From Pseudomonadota bacterium (GTDB lineage Bacteria; Desulfobacterota; Binatia; Binatales; Binataceae), in NCBI GenBank assembly GCA_021323945.1, contig JAJPKA010000002.1, forward strand, positions 62,001 through 126,000: 64,000 bases of DNA, in the 5' to 3' direction. The notes below the pieces were generated by a model. That model ran no database searches. It saw nothing but the letters and a program-made list of their open reading frames with translations, and had not been told where the DNA came from. This document shows, one piece after another, positions 55,922 through 64,000 of this stretch; the first letter of the stretch is position 1, and each line of letters begins with the position of its first letter. A program made the translations under genes and the position numbers.

Positions 55922-57160
55922 ATGCATCTAATGTATTTCACTGAGCAACCGATGTCGTCGTATCCGGAAGAGGAGGGACGCAAATTCGGATACACCGCGC
56001 TGCTGTTCTCCAATAGACACTTCGATCCAGTTGAAGGCGCTCGTTTGTACGAACAACGGATCATCGAGTACCAGCTTGTTGAAGAAGTCGGCTTTGATGG
56101 GATCATGCTCAACGAGCACCACAATGCGCCATTCTGCATGCAGGCCAAGTGCAACGTAATGGCGTCGGTATTGGCGGGGCTTACAAAGCGCGTGAAGCTG
56201 GTTTTGCTCGGCAATCCTCTTCCGATCGCTGAAAATCCGATCAGGCTCGCGGAAGAACTCGCAATGATCGATATGATCTCGAAGGGTCGGCTGGTTTCGG
56301 GCTTTGTTCGGGGCGGCGGGGTGGAATCCCTTGCAACCAATACCAATCCCGCCTACAACCGTGAGCGCTTCGAGGAGGCTCACGATCTGATCATCAAGAC
56401 TTGGACGGTTCCCGGCCCCTGGCGCTGGGAAGGACGTCATTACCAGTTTCGTGTGGTTAATCCATGGGTGTTACCTCTCCAAAAACCTCATCCCCGCATC
56501 TGGATCCCGGGTGTTTCGAGTCGCGAGACCATAGTTTGGGCAGCTCAGCACCGGTATCCCTATATTGCGCTGAACACCTCGATCGAAGACAGCAAAAAAA
56601 TCTGGCAGTATTACGATGAAGCTGCCCAAAAGGCTGGCTATCAAAGTGGTCCCGAGCAGCGCGGTTACCTGATACGTTGTCATGTCCAAGATACCGAGGA
56701 GAAGGCGCTCCGAAATGCTCGGGAGTTTATGTGGATGCAGGGTGAGTTTACCGGCCTGATGCATCCGGTTTGGGCAGCCCCGTCGGGTTATTTAGGCCCC
56801 TGGGCCCGCAGAGCGTTGGCCGAAGTTCATGTCGGCCGTAGGCCGAATCCTGCGGCCGGACTGCCATTTGAAAAACAAATCCAGCGCATGCTGATAATTG
56901 CTGGTACGCCAGATCAAGTCGTTGCAAAGCTGCGCATCATTTTGGAAGAAACTCGTCCGTCCATTCTGGCCTTGTGGGGAAATGACGGCAAGATATCCCA
57001 TGAGGACAGTAAGAACTGCATCAGGTTGCTTGGAACAGAAGTGCTGCCACGTCTGCGGGAGATTGCCAAAGAGCTGAACCTGGCGAGTCCCTTTGAGTTA
57101 AATAGCCCGGTAAGTTTGGCAGAAAGCCCCCTCGCTCAGCAGAGTGCCGCCGCAAGCTAA
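55922..57160 (+). CDS. luciferase-like flavin-dependent monooxygenase
   Basis: LLM-family TIM barrel of 412 aa. The barrel starts MHLMYFTEQP and includes VGFDGIMLNEHHNAPFC (the EHH group typical of bacterial-luciferase-like members), LAEELAMIDMISKGRLVSGF and RPSILALWGND near the end. Members oxidise organosulfur, alkane, ketone or related substrates with reduced flavin. The substrate is not known. It follows the nucleophile-less hydrolase and ends at a strong hairpin. Confidence 0.88.
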   Translation: MHLMYFTEQPMSSYPEEEGRKFGYTALLFSNRHFDPVEGARLYEQRIIEYQLVEEVGFDGIMLNEHHNAPFCMQAKCNVMASVLAGLTKRVKLVLLGNPLPIAENPIRLAEELAMIDMISKGRLVSGFVRGGGVESLATNTNPAYNRERFEEAHDLIIKTWTVPGPWRWEGRHYQFRVVNPWVLPLQKPHPRIWIPGVSSRETIVWAAQHRYPYIALNTSIEDSKKIWQYYDEAAQKAGYQSGPEQRGYLIRCHVQDTEEKALRNAREFMWMQGEFTGLMHPVWAAPSGYLGPWARRALAEVHVGRRPNPAAGLPFEKQIQRMLIIAGTPDQVVAKLRIILEETRPSILALWGNDGKISHEDSKNCIRLLGTEVLPRLREIAKELNLASPFELNSPVSLAESPLAQQSAAAS

Positions 57161-57215
57161 AACCTCCTGACGCCGGATCCACCCGGCGCCAATTGCGCTT
57201 GTTGGCTTCAGCCGG

Positions 57216-57256
57216 TTCAATACCACCGCCGCCGACCGAGCGGCGGTGGTGTTGAA
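57216..57256. terminator. strong bidirectional hairpin between convergent LLM/hydrolase units
   Basis: Arms TTCAATACCACCGCCGC and GCGGCGGTGGTGTTGAA pair over 17 bp, with a single T/G pair on one strand, around a 7-base loop CGACCGA. It lies midway between two convergent units. There is no long U-run, but the stability should stop or stall both transcripts. Confidence 0.6.
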
Positions 57257-57282
57257 GACAGCGACATCGGCGACTTCGCTAC

Positions 57283-58068
57283 TTAACCTTTCAAGAAATC
57301 ACGTACGAGCTTGCTTACTGCAGCAGGCTGCTCGAACGGTGCCATGTGCGCCGCATTGCTCACGAATTCGATGCGGGCGCCCCGGATCAATTTACCGAAC
57401 TCTTCAGCGTAGACGGGCTTAACCAACCCGTCATACTGACCCCAAATGATGAGAGTAGGAGCAGAGATTCGATGGATGCGCTTGCGCAACCCTTTGTCTG
57501 GAATCGGCCAGATAAATTTGCCCGTGCAAGCAAGTGCCCAGGTAACCCTAATAATAGAATCCGGTTCCTCAGGATTCATGAACACCAGCTTGCGCGCCGG
57601 ATGACTAGTATCGTGGAAGAAGAGCCCATCCAGCTCGCTCTGCGGTGTAACCATGTAGTTCTTAATCGGCGTGTCGTCACGCCATAACCCAAGGGAGTCG
57701 ATCAGAACCAGTTTGCTTACTCGCGCCGGGTTGGTAGCCGCCAGCTCGGCAGCGACCATCCCGCCAAAAGAATGCCCTACGACTGGCGGCGCTTCGAGTC
57801 CCAGCTGATCGAACATCTCGTAGTAATACAAGACGAGATCCCAGAGATTGTCGAGGTGAGAAATCGCATCCGGATCTCCCTCGCTTGTGCCAGGATGTTC
57901 CGGCGCATAGACCGTGAAATGGTTGGCTAGCTGATCCAGACTCTCCTCCCAGATCAATCCATAGCCGCTATGCAGATAAACCAAGGCGGGGCCTTGGCCG
58001 GCCACTTTGACTCGAGCCTTAATCTTACCGTCCCAGAGGTTAAGCGTACGTTCCGCAGCAACGGGCAT
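57283..58068 (-). CDS. alpha/beta hydrolase
   Basis: Alpha/beta hydrolase of 261 aa with a complete triad: Ser100 in VVGHSFGGMVAAEL, Asp213 in WGQYDGLVKP and His241 in AAHMAPFEQP. The oxyanion region is YLHSGYG. Substrate may be an ester, lactone or meta-cleavage product. It is downstream of, and probably cotranscribed with, the LLM gene at 58.2-59.4 kb. Confidence 0.9.
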   Translation of the reverse strand: MPVAAERTLNLWDGKIKARVKVAGQGPALVYLHSGYGLIWEESLDQLANHFTVYAPEHPGTSEGDPDAISHLDNLWDLVLYYYEMFDQLGLEAPPVVGHSFGGMVAAELAATNPARVSKLVLIDSLGLWRDDTPIKNYMVTPQSELDGLFFHDTSHPARKLVFMNPEEPDSIIRVTWALACTGKFIWPIPDKGLRKRIHRISAPTLIIWGQYDGLVKPVYAEEFGKLIRGARIEFVSNAAHMAPFEQPAAVSKLVRDFLKG

Positions 58069-58163
58069 TCGTAATCCCTTTGTTCGAGCTGGAGTTACCG
58101 CGCCGAAGCGGCGACACAGAGGCGCGTGAGTTTAGGATGACCTTTAGAATCAAAAGCAATTAT

Positions 58164-59429
58164 TCAGTGGCTAGCTGAGCTCGCGTTGGCTCCAGCTGAC
58201 TTCTGGCTGGTGTTCTTGATTCGTGCCGGCCACCATCGGTTATCCCAGCCCTCGTCGTCCCAGACGTCGCGGAAATAAGGTTTTACCTCTCGGGCAAACA
58301 GATCTATATTCTTCAGTGTCAACTCGTGCGGCATCGAACCGATATGCAAGAGCACCATCAGGTTCCCGACCCTCAGCTTTTTGACCGCCTGCATCAACTG
58401 ATCTCTAACTGAGGCCGGCGACCCCGCGATGACGAACTGGTTTTCCACGAAATCCTTGTACTTCCAGCTCGAGACCGCATTTAACAATTCCAGTTGCATC
58501 GGCAGCAGGTTGCGGACGCTATTGACTAGGCTTCGATGGTCCTGATCGCCTGGGATAAACATGTATTCGTTGAGAATGTGCAGGCATTTGTCGTAGAAAT
58601 AACGAATATGAGGGTAGTACTCCTTCTCTGCCTGCGCGTCGGTTTCAGACACTGCAACCAACTGTAAAAAACCCGCCCTATATGGGTTGGGATCGATTCC
58701 GTTCTTGTCAACAAACTCCCAGAAGCCGTCCATCACTCGCTTACCCAAGTTATTGCCGTAATAGCTGAGGAAGCAGTAGCAATGATCGTGCTTCGCTGAG
58801 AAATCCCACGTGCTCAGGCTACCCGAGCCCGGAATCCAAACCGGAGGATAGGGAGTTTGAATCGGCCGTGGCCATAAATTAACCATCGGCAGCTGGAAGT
58901 ACTTGCCATTCCAAGCGAAAATCTCGCGTGACTGCCAAGCCTTTAGAATCAGGTCGTGTGCCTCGTAATAGCGATCTCGATGCTCAATCGGTGTGATACC
59001 GTAGCAAAGATCTGCGTCCATCGCCGTGCCCAGCGGCATGCCCGCGACCAGCCTTCCACCGCTGATGCAATCCAACATCGCATACTCTTCCGCGACTCGA
59101 ATTGGTGGGATAGTAGTGGGCAACGTGGCCCCCATTTGGACCAAAGCGACGTCCAAGCCGTTGGTCGCACGTGCTAAAGCTGAACCCATCAGATTAGGGC
59201 TCGGCATGAACCCGTAGGCGTTTTGATGATGCTCGTTAACGCAAATCCCATCCATCCCGGCCTTGGCTGCATAAACCAGCTCGTCCAAGGTCCAATTGTA
59301 ATATTGGCCAACGCGATCAGGATCGGCCAATTCCCAAAAGGGAGGATCGACCCACACCGAGTGGTATTTCGACTCGAAATCTGCCGGTAGTTCGCGATGG
59401 GGCATCAGATGGAACATGGAAATCTTCAT
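58164..59429 (-). CDS. luciferase-like flavin-dependent monooxygenase
   Basis: LLM-family protein of 421 aa, the minus-strand counterpart of the 55.9-57.2 kb gene. It carries MDGICVNEHHQNAYGF (EHH motif), VAEEYAMLDCISGGRLVAG and VFAWNGKYFQLPMVN-like FAWNGKYFQLPMVN segments, then NLMVLLHIGSMPHEL near the end. Oxidation of an organic substrate with reduced flavin is expected. First gene of a two-gene unit with the intact hydrolase. Confidence 0.88.
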   Translation of the reverse strand: MKISMFHLMPHRELPADFESKYHSVWVDPPFWELADPDRVGQYYNWTLDELVYAAKAGMDGICVNEHHQNAYGFMPSPNLMGSALARATNGLDVALVQMGATLPTTIPPIRVAEEYAMLDCISGGRLVAGMPLGTAMDADLCYGITPIEHRDRYYEAHDLILKAWQSREIFAWNGKYFQLPMVNLWPRPIQTPYPPVWIPGSGSLSTWDFSAKHDHCYCFLSYYGNNLGKRVMDGFWEFVDKNGIDPNPYRAGFLQLVAVSETDAQAEKEYYPHIRYFYDKCLHILNEYMFIPGDQDHRSLVNSVRNLLPMQLELLNAVSSWKYKDFVENQFVIAGSPASVRDQLMQAVKKLRVGNLMVLLHIGSMPHELTLKNIDLFAREVKPYFRDVWDDEGWDNRWWPARIKNTSQKSAGANASSASH

Positions 59430-59551
59430 CTCGCCACTCCAAAAGCATCGATTAGCCCAAGCAATATCACGCGCAACGAATCCTCGACAACCCTCGTGCC
59501 CCGACGCACGACCACAACCTCCTCTGGCATGGACGAGTTAGGCTGGCGTTT

Positions 59552-60595
59552 TTAATCATCCTGGTCGAATTGCCAATGGTCTCGAAGAAAATAGCGGGCG
59601 CGCTCGACTATCGGCAGGGCCCGCTCGCCCTCATCTACCGCTCCCGGCTCAGCAGACGGTTCTCTTCCCAATTCCTCGATGACGGTGCGGCTGGAGTTGG
59701 CTAGTGCTCGCAAATCATAGCCACCCTCTAGGGCTGCGACTATCTTTCCATTGCAGCATTCATCGGCAACTAATTGAAGTCGTCGGGTCATAGCCAGAAA
59801 CCCTTTTTCGGTTAGGCGCATGCCGCCCAACGGGTCGCGAAAGTGCGCGTCAAAGCCGGCTGAGATCAGCACGAACTCCGGTTTGAACTGACGAGCGACC
59901 GGTAGGAATAGTCGGTCAAAGACTTGCAGGTATTCAGCGTCGCCGAAGCTCGCGGGCATCGGGGCATTGACCGTGAAGCCAACACCCGAACCCGTGCCTA
60001 TCTCATCGAGCCAACCCGTACCGGGATAAAAAGGGTACTGGTGAATTGACATATAGAGGACGTTCGGAGAATCGTAGAAAATCTCCTGAGTCCCGTTTCC
60101 GTGATGCACATCCCAATCAAGGATCAGAATTCGGTGTTTCCCCCGAACTTTGATCAGCCAATTCGCGGCTATTGCCACGTTGTTCAGAAAACAAAAACCC
60201 ATGGCACGGCCGGGTAGGGCATGGTGCCCGGGTGGGCGAACCATCGCAAACGCGTTGTTTGCCTCACCGTCAAGCACTGCCTCGACTGCGGTAAGTACTC
60301 CGCCGGCGGCCAAACGCGACGTACTCCACGTACGCGCGCACGCGTGAGTGTCGGGATCGAAGTCGGTGCGCTCGCGCGTTGCGCTCCGTTCGATCGTGAG
60401 CAGATAGCCGTCGCTATGACAAAGGGCAAGTTCCTCCAGCGTTGCCTCCCGTGGCGCGCAGATCTTCAGGTCGGATCGCTTCAGCTCAGTGCTCATTTCG
60501 ATCATCGTGCCTATCCGCGCCGGTCGTTCGGGATGCACCTGGCCCGCAAAATGGTCCATGTAGCGCCGGTCAATCACCAGCAAGGTTTTACGCAT
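59552..60595 (-). CDS. histone-deacetylase-fold amidohydrolase (AcuC/HDAC-like)
   Basis: Zinc amidohydrolase of the arginase/deacetylase fold. HPERPARI at the start, RPPGHHALP (His124/His125), ILDWDVHHGNGTQEIFY with zinc ligands Asp162 and His164, SIHQYPFYPGTG, ISAGFDAHFRDPLGG with zinc Asp249, and ALEGGYDL are all intact. 347 aa from ATG 60595. Substrates in bacteria include acetylated polyamines, acetoin-related enzymes or acetyl-lysine proteins; not resolvable here. Divergent from tatB with about 60 bases in between. Confidence 0.93.
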   Translation of the reverse strand: MRKTLLVIDRRYMDHFAGQVHPERPARIGTMIEMSTELKRSDLKICAPREATLEELALCHSDGYLLTIERSATRERTDFDPDTHACARTWSTSRLAAGGVLTAVEAVLDGEANNAFAMVRPPGHHALPGRAMGFCFLNNVAIAANWLIKVRGKHRILILDWDVHHGNGTQEIFYDSPNVLYMSIHQYPFYPGTGWLDEIGTGSGVGFTVNAPMPASFGDAEYLQVFDRLFLPVARQFKPEFVLISAGFDAHFRDPLGGMRLTEKGFLAMTRRLQLVADECCNGKIVAALEGGYDLRALANSSRTVIEELGREPSAEPGAVDEGERALPIVERARYFLRDHWQFDQDD

Positions 60596-60653
60596 CGTTG
60601 ACACCCCGGGATAGGTTGATGATCATTGTACACTGCCTCGCAGGGGAACGTTT

Positions 60654-60926
60654 TTGGGTATCATTGAAATCTTGATTGTACTGATCGTCGCCCTGATCGT
60701 GATTCCGCCCGAACGCCTGCCGGAAGTCATGCAGGCCGTCGGCAAGATCCTGCGAGAATTGCGACTGGCCAGTAACACAATTTTGCGCGAACTGAGCGCG
60801 GCGGTTGAAGAGCCCGGCAATACTGAGCAACTCCCAAACAATCCGATTGTGGCGCAATGGTCGAGCCGTCGGGATACAGCATCTACCACCGACCAAACGG
60901 CCGGTCAGACCAACCGTCCAAGTTAA
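60654..60926 (+). CDS. tatB: TatB/TatA-like twin-arginine translocase subunit
   Basis: Membrane-anchored Tat component of 90 aa. One short N-terminal helix (about 2-18, IIEILIVLIVALIVI), then the Pro hinge IPPERLPEV and an amphipathic helix (MQAVGKILRELRLASNTILREL), ending in a polar tail. The PERLPEV hinge is more TatB-like than TatA (FGxxKLP). Start is TTG. TatC follows immediately, so both are one operon; no second tatA is adjacent. Confidence 0.85.
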   Translation: MGIIEILIVLIVALIVIPPERLPEVMQAVGKILRELRLASNTILRELSAAVEEPGNTEQLPNNPIVAQWSSRRDTASTTDQTAGQTNRPS

Positions 60927-60963
60927 ACTTCACACCGTGCCGGTCTACGCACAAAAGGGCTCG

Positions 60964-61731
60964 GTGAATCGCACTCCCGAAGGCGATGAGTTGCGCATGC
61001 CCCTGCTCGAACATCTGTCCGAGCTGCGGACTCGGCTGATTCGTGCACTCATCGCCATCGCTGTCGGCTTTTTAATCGCATACGGAATTGCTGACTGGCT
61101 GTTCAACGCCCTGACCTATCCGCTCCGCGTTGCATCACACGGTCGCATCTTGTTGATCGGAACGGGTGTCGCTGAAGCGTTTTTCACCAAGCTGAAGGTG
61201 GCACTCATCGCCGGGTTTTTCATTGCCAGTCCTGCCGTGTTTTTCGAAATTTGGAAATTCATTGCTCCGGGATTGTTCGAGTCCGAACGGCGCCTGGCCA
61301 AACCGTTCGTTCTCGCTGCGACAATCTTCTTCTTCGCAGGCGGCTATTTTTGCTGGGCGGTCGTGTTCAAGATCGGTTATTCGTTTTTCCTGAAACAATA
61401 CGCAAGTATTGGTGTAACTCCTACGATTCGCATCAGTGAGTATTTGGCGTTTTCCGCTAAATTACTGCTCGCGTTCGGCATCACGTTCGAAATGCCGATA
61501 TTTGCCTTTTTCCTGACGAAACTAGGGCTCATCGACCACAGCTTGATGATCCGTTATTTTCGCTATGCGGTGCTGGCGATTTTCGTGGTGGCCGTCGCCC
61601 TCACGCCGCCGGACATGATCTCACCGTTCCTGTTGGCGATCCCGCTGCTGGCGCTTTATGGTGTCAGCATCGGGGTTTCCTATTGCTTCCGCAATACCAG
61701 CCCGGTCGCTCAGATTGCGACCGAACACTGA
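60964..61731 (+). CDS. tatC: Sec-independent translocase protein TatC
   Basis: Six-helix core of the Tat translocase that binds twin-arginine signal peptides. LLEHLSELRTRLIRALIAI is the conserved first segment; the remaining helices include KPFVLAATIFFFAGGYFCWAV (in part) and AVALTPPDMISPFLLAIPLLALYG (in part). The frame is open from 60805, but GTG 60964, preceded by AAGGG and giving 255 aa, fits the family length. It terminates at the strong hairpin 61748-61777. Confidence 0.93.
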   Translation: MNRTPEGDELRMPLLEHLSELRTRLIRALIAIAVGFLIAYGIADWLFNALTYPLRVASHGRILLIGTGVAEAFFTKLKVALIAGFFIASPAVFFEIWKFIAPGLFESERRLAKPFVLAATIFFFAGGYFCWAVVFKIGYSFFLKQYASIGVTPTIRISEYLAFSAKLLLAFGITFEMPIFAFFLTKLGLIDHSLMIRYFRYAVLAIFVVAVALTPPDMISPFLLAIPLLALYGVSIGVSYCFRNTSPVAQIATEH

Positions 61732-61747
61732 CAAGAGTTTCGGCAAT

Positions 61748-61777
61748 AAAAGGGGCCGGCACTTACCGACCCCTTTT
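61748..61777. terminator. bidirectional rho-independent terminator between tatC and the thiolase
   Basis: AAAAGGGG and CCCCTTTT pair, extended inside by CGG/CCG around a six-base loop, with A and T tracts on opposite sides. This is the classic layout for terminating convergent transcripts in both directions. Confidence 0.8.
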
Positions 61778-61812
61778 GTCATTGATCCGTGCCGGCTACT
61801 TGATCTGGTCGC

Positions 61813-62997
61813 CTAGCCGATTTCGCTGCCAACAACCGAGACAAAGCTGACGCAACGGCCGGGCTGCCCGCCCAAATTGTGAGTGAGGCCGATCTTTGGA
61901 TTCTTGATTTGCCGAGCTCCCGCCTCCCCCCGCAGCTGTAGCCACATTTCGTACATCATTCGTAAACCCGAGGCCCCGATGGGGTGCCCGAATGATTTGA
62001 GCCCGCCGTCGGGATTGACGGGCAAGGGCCCATCCAGATCGAAAAAGCCCTCGAGCACGTCTTGCCATGCGGTTCCTCGGGGGCTGAAGCCGAGGTCCTC
62101 ATATAAAACAAGTTCAGTCGGCGTGAAGCAGTCATGCACCTCGGCCAAACTCACCTGTTCGCGCGGATTGGTTATGCCAGCCTGTGCATAAGCGTCGCGA
62201 GCGGTCGCGACAACTTCGGGGAAGGTCGTGAAATCATAATCCTGTGAAAGTGGACCCTCGGCCGGACCGGCGACAAACGATAGTGCTTTGATGTATATCG
62301 GATTTTTACAATACTTGTGTGCATCTTCGGCGCGGACCACAATTGCGGCCGCGGCGCCATCGGAAACTCCTGAGCAATCCATAATGCAGAGCGGATCGGC
62401 GATCTTCGGGGAATTTTTAATCGCCTCAATAGGAACTTCCTTTTGGAACTGAGCTTTGGGATTGCGAGCGCCGTTTTTGTGGTTCTTCCATGCTATGCGT
62501 GCCAGGACATCGCGGCCTTTTTCCGGATCAAGCCCGTATTTTTTAAAATAAGCTGGCGCCAGCAAAGAGAACAGCGCTGGCGGCGTCATATTGGCCGGAG
62601 TTCCATCGTTAGGTGGGTTGGTCACCACCAATCCAGAAAAGCCCGAATCTTTGAGCTTTTCCACCCCAATTGCCATAACACAGTCAAAGGCGCCCGAAGC
62701 CACCGCATAGCAAGCTTGGCGCAGTGACTCTGAGCCGGTCGCGCACATATTTTCGACTCTTGTGACGGGCTTGTATTGAATCTTGAGTGGTTCGCTGAGA
62801 GTTAGGCCCGAAATTCCCGAGCCCATCGTGCCCAGCCAGTACGCATCAACGTCGTCCGGCTCGACGCCAGCCGATTCGTAGGCGTCGTATGCGGCTTCGA
62901 CCAGCAAGTCCTCGGCGCTTTTGTCCCAATGCTCGCCGAACCTGGTGCAGCCCATCCCGATTATTGCAACACGGTCTTTGATCCCTCTGCTGGCCAT
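61813..62997 (-). CDS. thiolase-family acyl-CoA acetyltransferase (SCP2-type)
   Basis: Thiolase-fold protein of 394 aa with catalytic Cys85 in VENMCATGSESL, the VHDCFTPTE segment and the C-terminal GHPIGASG His. The VHDCF and MCATGSE forms are those of SCP2-thiolase-like proteins, which in catabolic operons partner with DUF35 proteins. It would act in thiolytic cleavage or retro-Claisen steps of a CoA-bound substrate. Follows the DUF35 fusion gene by 17 bases on the same strand. Confidence 0.9.
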   Translation of the reverse strand: MASRGIKDRVAIIGMGCTRFGEHWDKSAEDLLVEAAYDAYESAGVEPDDVDAYWLGTMGSGISGLTLSEPLKIQYKPVTRVENMCATGSESLRQACYAVASGAFDCVMAIGVEKLKDSGFSGLVVTNPPNDGTPANMTPPALFSLLAPAYFKKYGLDPEKGRDVLARIAWKNHKNGARNPKAQFQKEVPIEAIKNSPKIADPLCIMDCSGVSDGAAAAIVVRAEDAHKYCKNPIYIKALSFVAGPAEGPLSQDYDFTTFPEVVATARDAYAQAGITNPREQVSLAEVHDCFTPTELVLYEDLGFSPRGTAWQDVLEGFFDLDGPLPVNPDGGLKSFGHPIGASGLRMMYEMWLQLRGEAGARQIKNPKIGLTHNLGGQPGRCVSFVSVVGSEIG

Positions 62998-63014
62998 CCT
63001 TTCCTCCTCGGCAG

Positions 63015-64000
63015 TTAGCGTTTGGGGCGTGCCTTCCAGAAGTAATTATGAATCCCGTCAGCGGTAAATAGGCGGCGAAAGGTCATCTCGACCTCGTCGC
63101 CAATCGCGACTCTTTCGGGTTCACAATCGGTCATTTCGCATAGAAACCGCCCGCCCCCAACGAAATCTACGACCACGTTTATGACAGGTGGGTTGAGCGA
63201 ATAGGCCAATCGGTCAAACGCATACGTGGCAATGCGTCCCGCACGATCGGCAAACTCGTACGGCTCCATTTTGTCGCGCACGCGGCATTTCACGCACACC
63301 CGTTGTGGTGGCAGCTGAGGCGTGCCGCACGCCGTGCATCGCGAACCGATAAGACCGTACTTCCATTTCTCGGCCCGAAGCATTGGCGGGGCCGCGGGTC
63401 GTTCGGGATCCGGTCGACGTGGGGGCTCGGTTGGCAGGATCTCGCGCCATTTCAGATAATTCGCGTAGGAAACATCGCCCTTGGACTCGATCATACTCCC
63501 GGTTGAATGGATCGGTCGGAAACCGGCAGCAGCCTCGGTGATTCTCAGCACTAAAGCCTCGGCCCCGTCAGCAACCGACGCGAGCAGAATGCGGTCACCG
63601 GGTCTGGCTGACTGCAAGGCCCCAGCCAGCATCAGACCCGGATGTGCTGCGCCGGTCTGGCCGACTGTGAGCGCGAAGTTGTCGCTCATTTGAGCAGGGT
63701 TTAATTTGATTGCGCGCGCAAACTCGTCTACCGCGCGCGGATTGGGAGCGTCCAGAATTACCCGGGTGAAATCTCCTGGGCGCGTGCCAGACTTCTCGCA
63801 GATAGCCGATACCGCCCTCTGAAACAGAGGCAGATATGCTTGAGTTAGCGCGAAGCGTTCTTCCCATGAGTGAGCAAACCGCTCACCTGGCGCACGCCAT
63901 GTATCAAGAAATTCGCGGGTAAAAGAGGCCGTTGCCTCGACCTCGGCGATAACTCCCTGATTACCCACAATAAACGCCGCCGCCCCATCCCCCGTCTGTT
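63015..64000 (-). CDS. HMG-CoA-synthase-like protein fused to DUF35 zinc-ribbon/OB domain (5' end outside window)
   Basis: The frame is open through the right window edge: codons before GTG 63968 read TGDGAAAFIV, the conserved strand of HMG-CoA-synthase-like thiolase-fold enzymes, so at least the N-terminal half is missing here. The visible part has the rest of that fold (about 1-180 of the visible part: LTVGQTGAAHPGLMLAGAL, ILLASVADGAEALVLRI), then a DUF35 domain with CxxC-x10-CxxC in SRCTACGTPQ and VCVKCRVRD, and an OB fold (GRIATYAF, INVVVDFVGGGRFLCEM). DUF35 partners of thiolases deliver or bind acyl-CoA. Likely cotranscribed with the SCP2-type thiolase. Confidence 0.88.
   Translation of the reverse strand, partial: QTGDGAAAFIVGNQGVIAEVEATASFTREFLDTWRAPGERFAHSWEERFALTQAYLPLFQRAVSAICEKSGTRPGDFTRVILDAPNPRAVDEFARAIKLNPAQMSDNFALTVGQTGAAHPGLMLAGALQSARPGDRILLASVADGAEALVLRITEAAAGFRPIHSTGSMIESKGDVSYANYLKWREILPTEPPRRPDPERPAAPPMLRAEKWKYGLIGSRCTACGTPQLPPQRVCVKCRVRDKMEPYEFADRAGRIATYAFDRLAYSLNPPVINVVVDFVGGGRFLCEMTDCEPERVAIGDEVEMTFRRLFTADGIHNYFWKARPKR

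Overview
The window looks like chromosomal DNA of a free-living, Gram-negative, diderm bacterium with a moderately GC-rich genome. Evidence for an LPS-bearing outer membrane: Kdo synthesis genes (kdsA, kdsB), LptC/LptA-type genes, a TonB-dependent receptor with its own ExbB/ExbD/TonB, sigma-54 with the hpf-ptsN-rapZ neighbourhood, and a Tat system. A MenA-like prenyltransferase suggests menaquinone. Many luciferase-like monooxygenases, acyl-CoA enzymes (CaiB, crotonase, thiolase, HMG-CoA-synthase-like/DUF35) and a trehalose pathway fit soil or sediment lineages formerly grouped with Deltaproteobacteria, for example Candidatus Binatota. That placement is inference: no rRNA or tRNA gene was recognised. 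No insertion sequence, phage region or CRISPR array was seen.

Layout. 0.4-8 kb: a Bcp peroxiredoxin, then a same-strand run of metabolic genes (homoserine-kinase-like, MTHFR-like, folE, rpiA, glycerophosphodiesterase, a luciferase-like oxidoreductase, an LPS-kinase-like protein, a VIT/CCC1 transporter). 8-9.2 kb: a two-gene unit of unknown function with an HExxH metallopeptidase-like protein. 9.5-15.5 kb: ispG, then a TonB receptor with its energising complex. 15.6-27 kb, mostly minus strand: an ArsC/Spx-like gene with an in-frame UGA at its catalytic cysteine, a secreted Gly-rich protein, a CinA-like protein, an RpoH-type sigma factor, rpoZ, a rhodanese, OsmC, a MetE-like protein, an MFS carrier, otsB/otsA and a crotonase. 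27-33.4 kb: a FIST protein, a degenerate M20 peptidase, and a three-gene 2-oxoacid dehydrogenase (E1alpha, E1beta, E2). 33.7-40.2 kb: a CitE-like lyase, MenA-like, PQQ-like propeller, CaiB and an aminotransferase. 40.7-49.5 kb: a small lipoprotein, then the Kdo/LPS-transport/sigma-54 cluster. 49.6-54.8 kb: TVP38, DegT, an EEP nuclease and a YyaL-type protein. 55-59.4 kb: two luciferase-like/alpha-beta-hydrolase pairs placed tail to tail around a strong hairpin. 59.5-64 kb: an HDAC-like deacetylase, tatB-tatC, a thiolase and a DUF35 fusion cut by the window end.

Most notable signal: the ArsC/Spx-like gene at 15592-15951 reads full length only if a UGA at codon 12, exactly where the family has its catalytic Cys, is decoded. 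A stem-loop with a GGUU apical loop lies 22 nt downstream, as expected of a bacterial SECIS. This is a candidate selenocysteine-containing thiol oxidoreductase that standard gene calling would truncate. Several other proteins keep their fold but lose catalytic residues (the M20 peptidase, one alpha/beta hydrolase, the RapZ P-loop), and the Kdo/Lpt cluster lacks its usual kdsD, kdsC and lptB.
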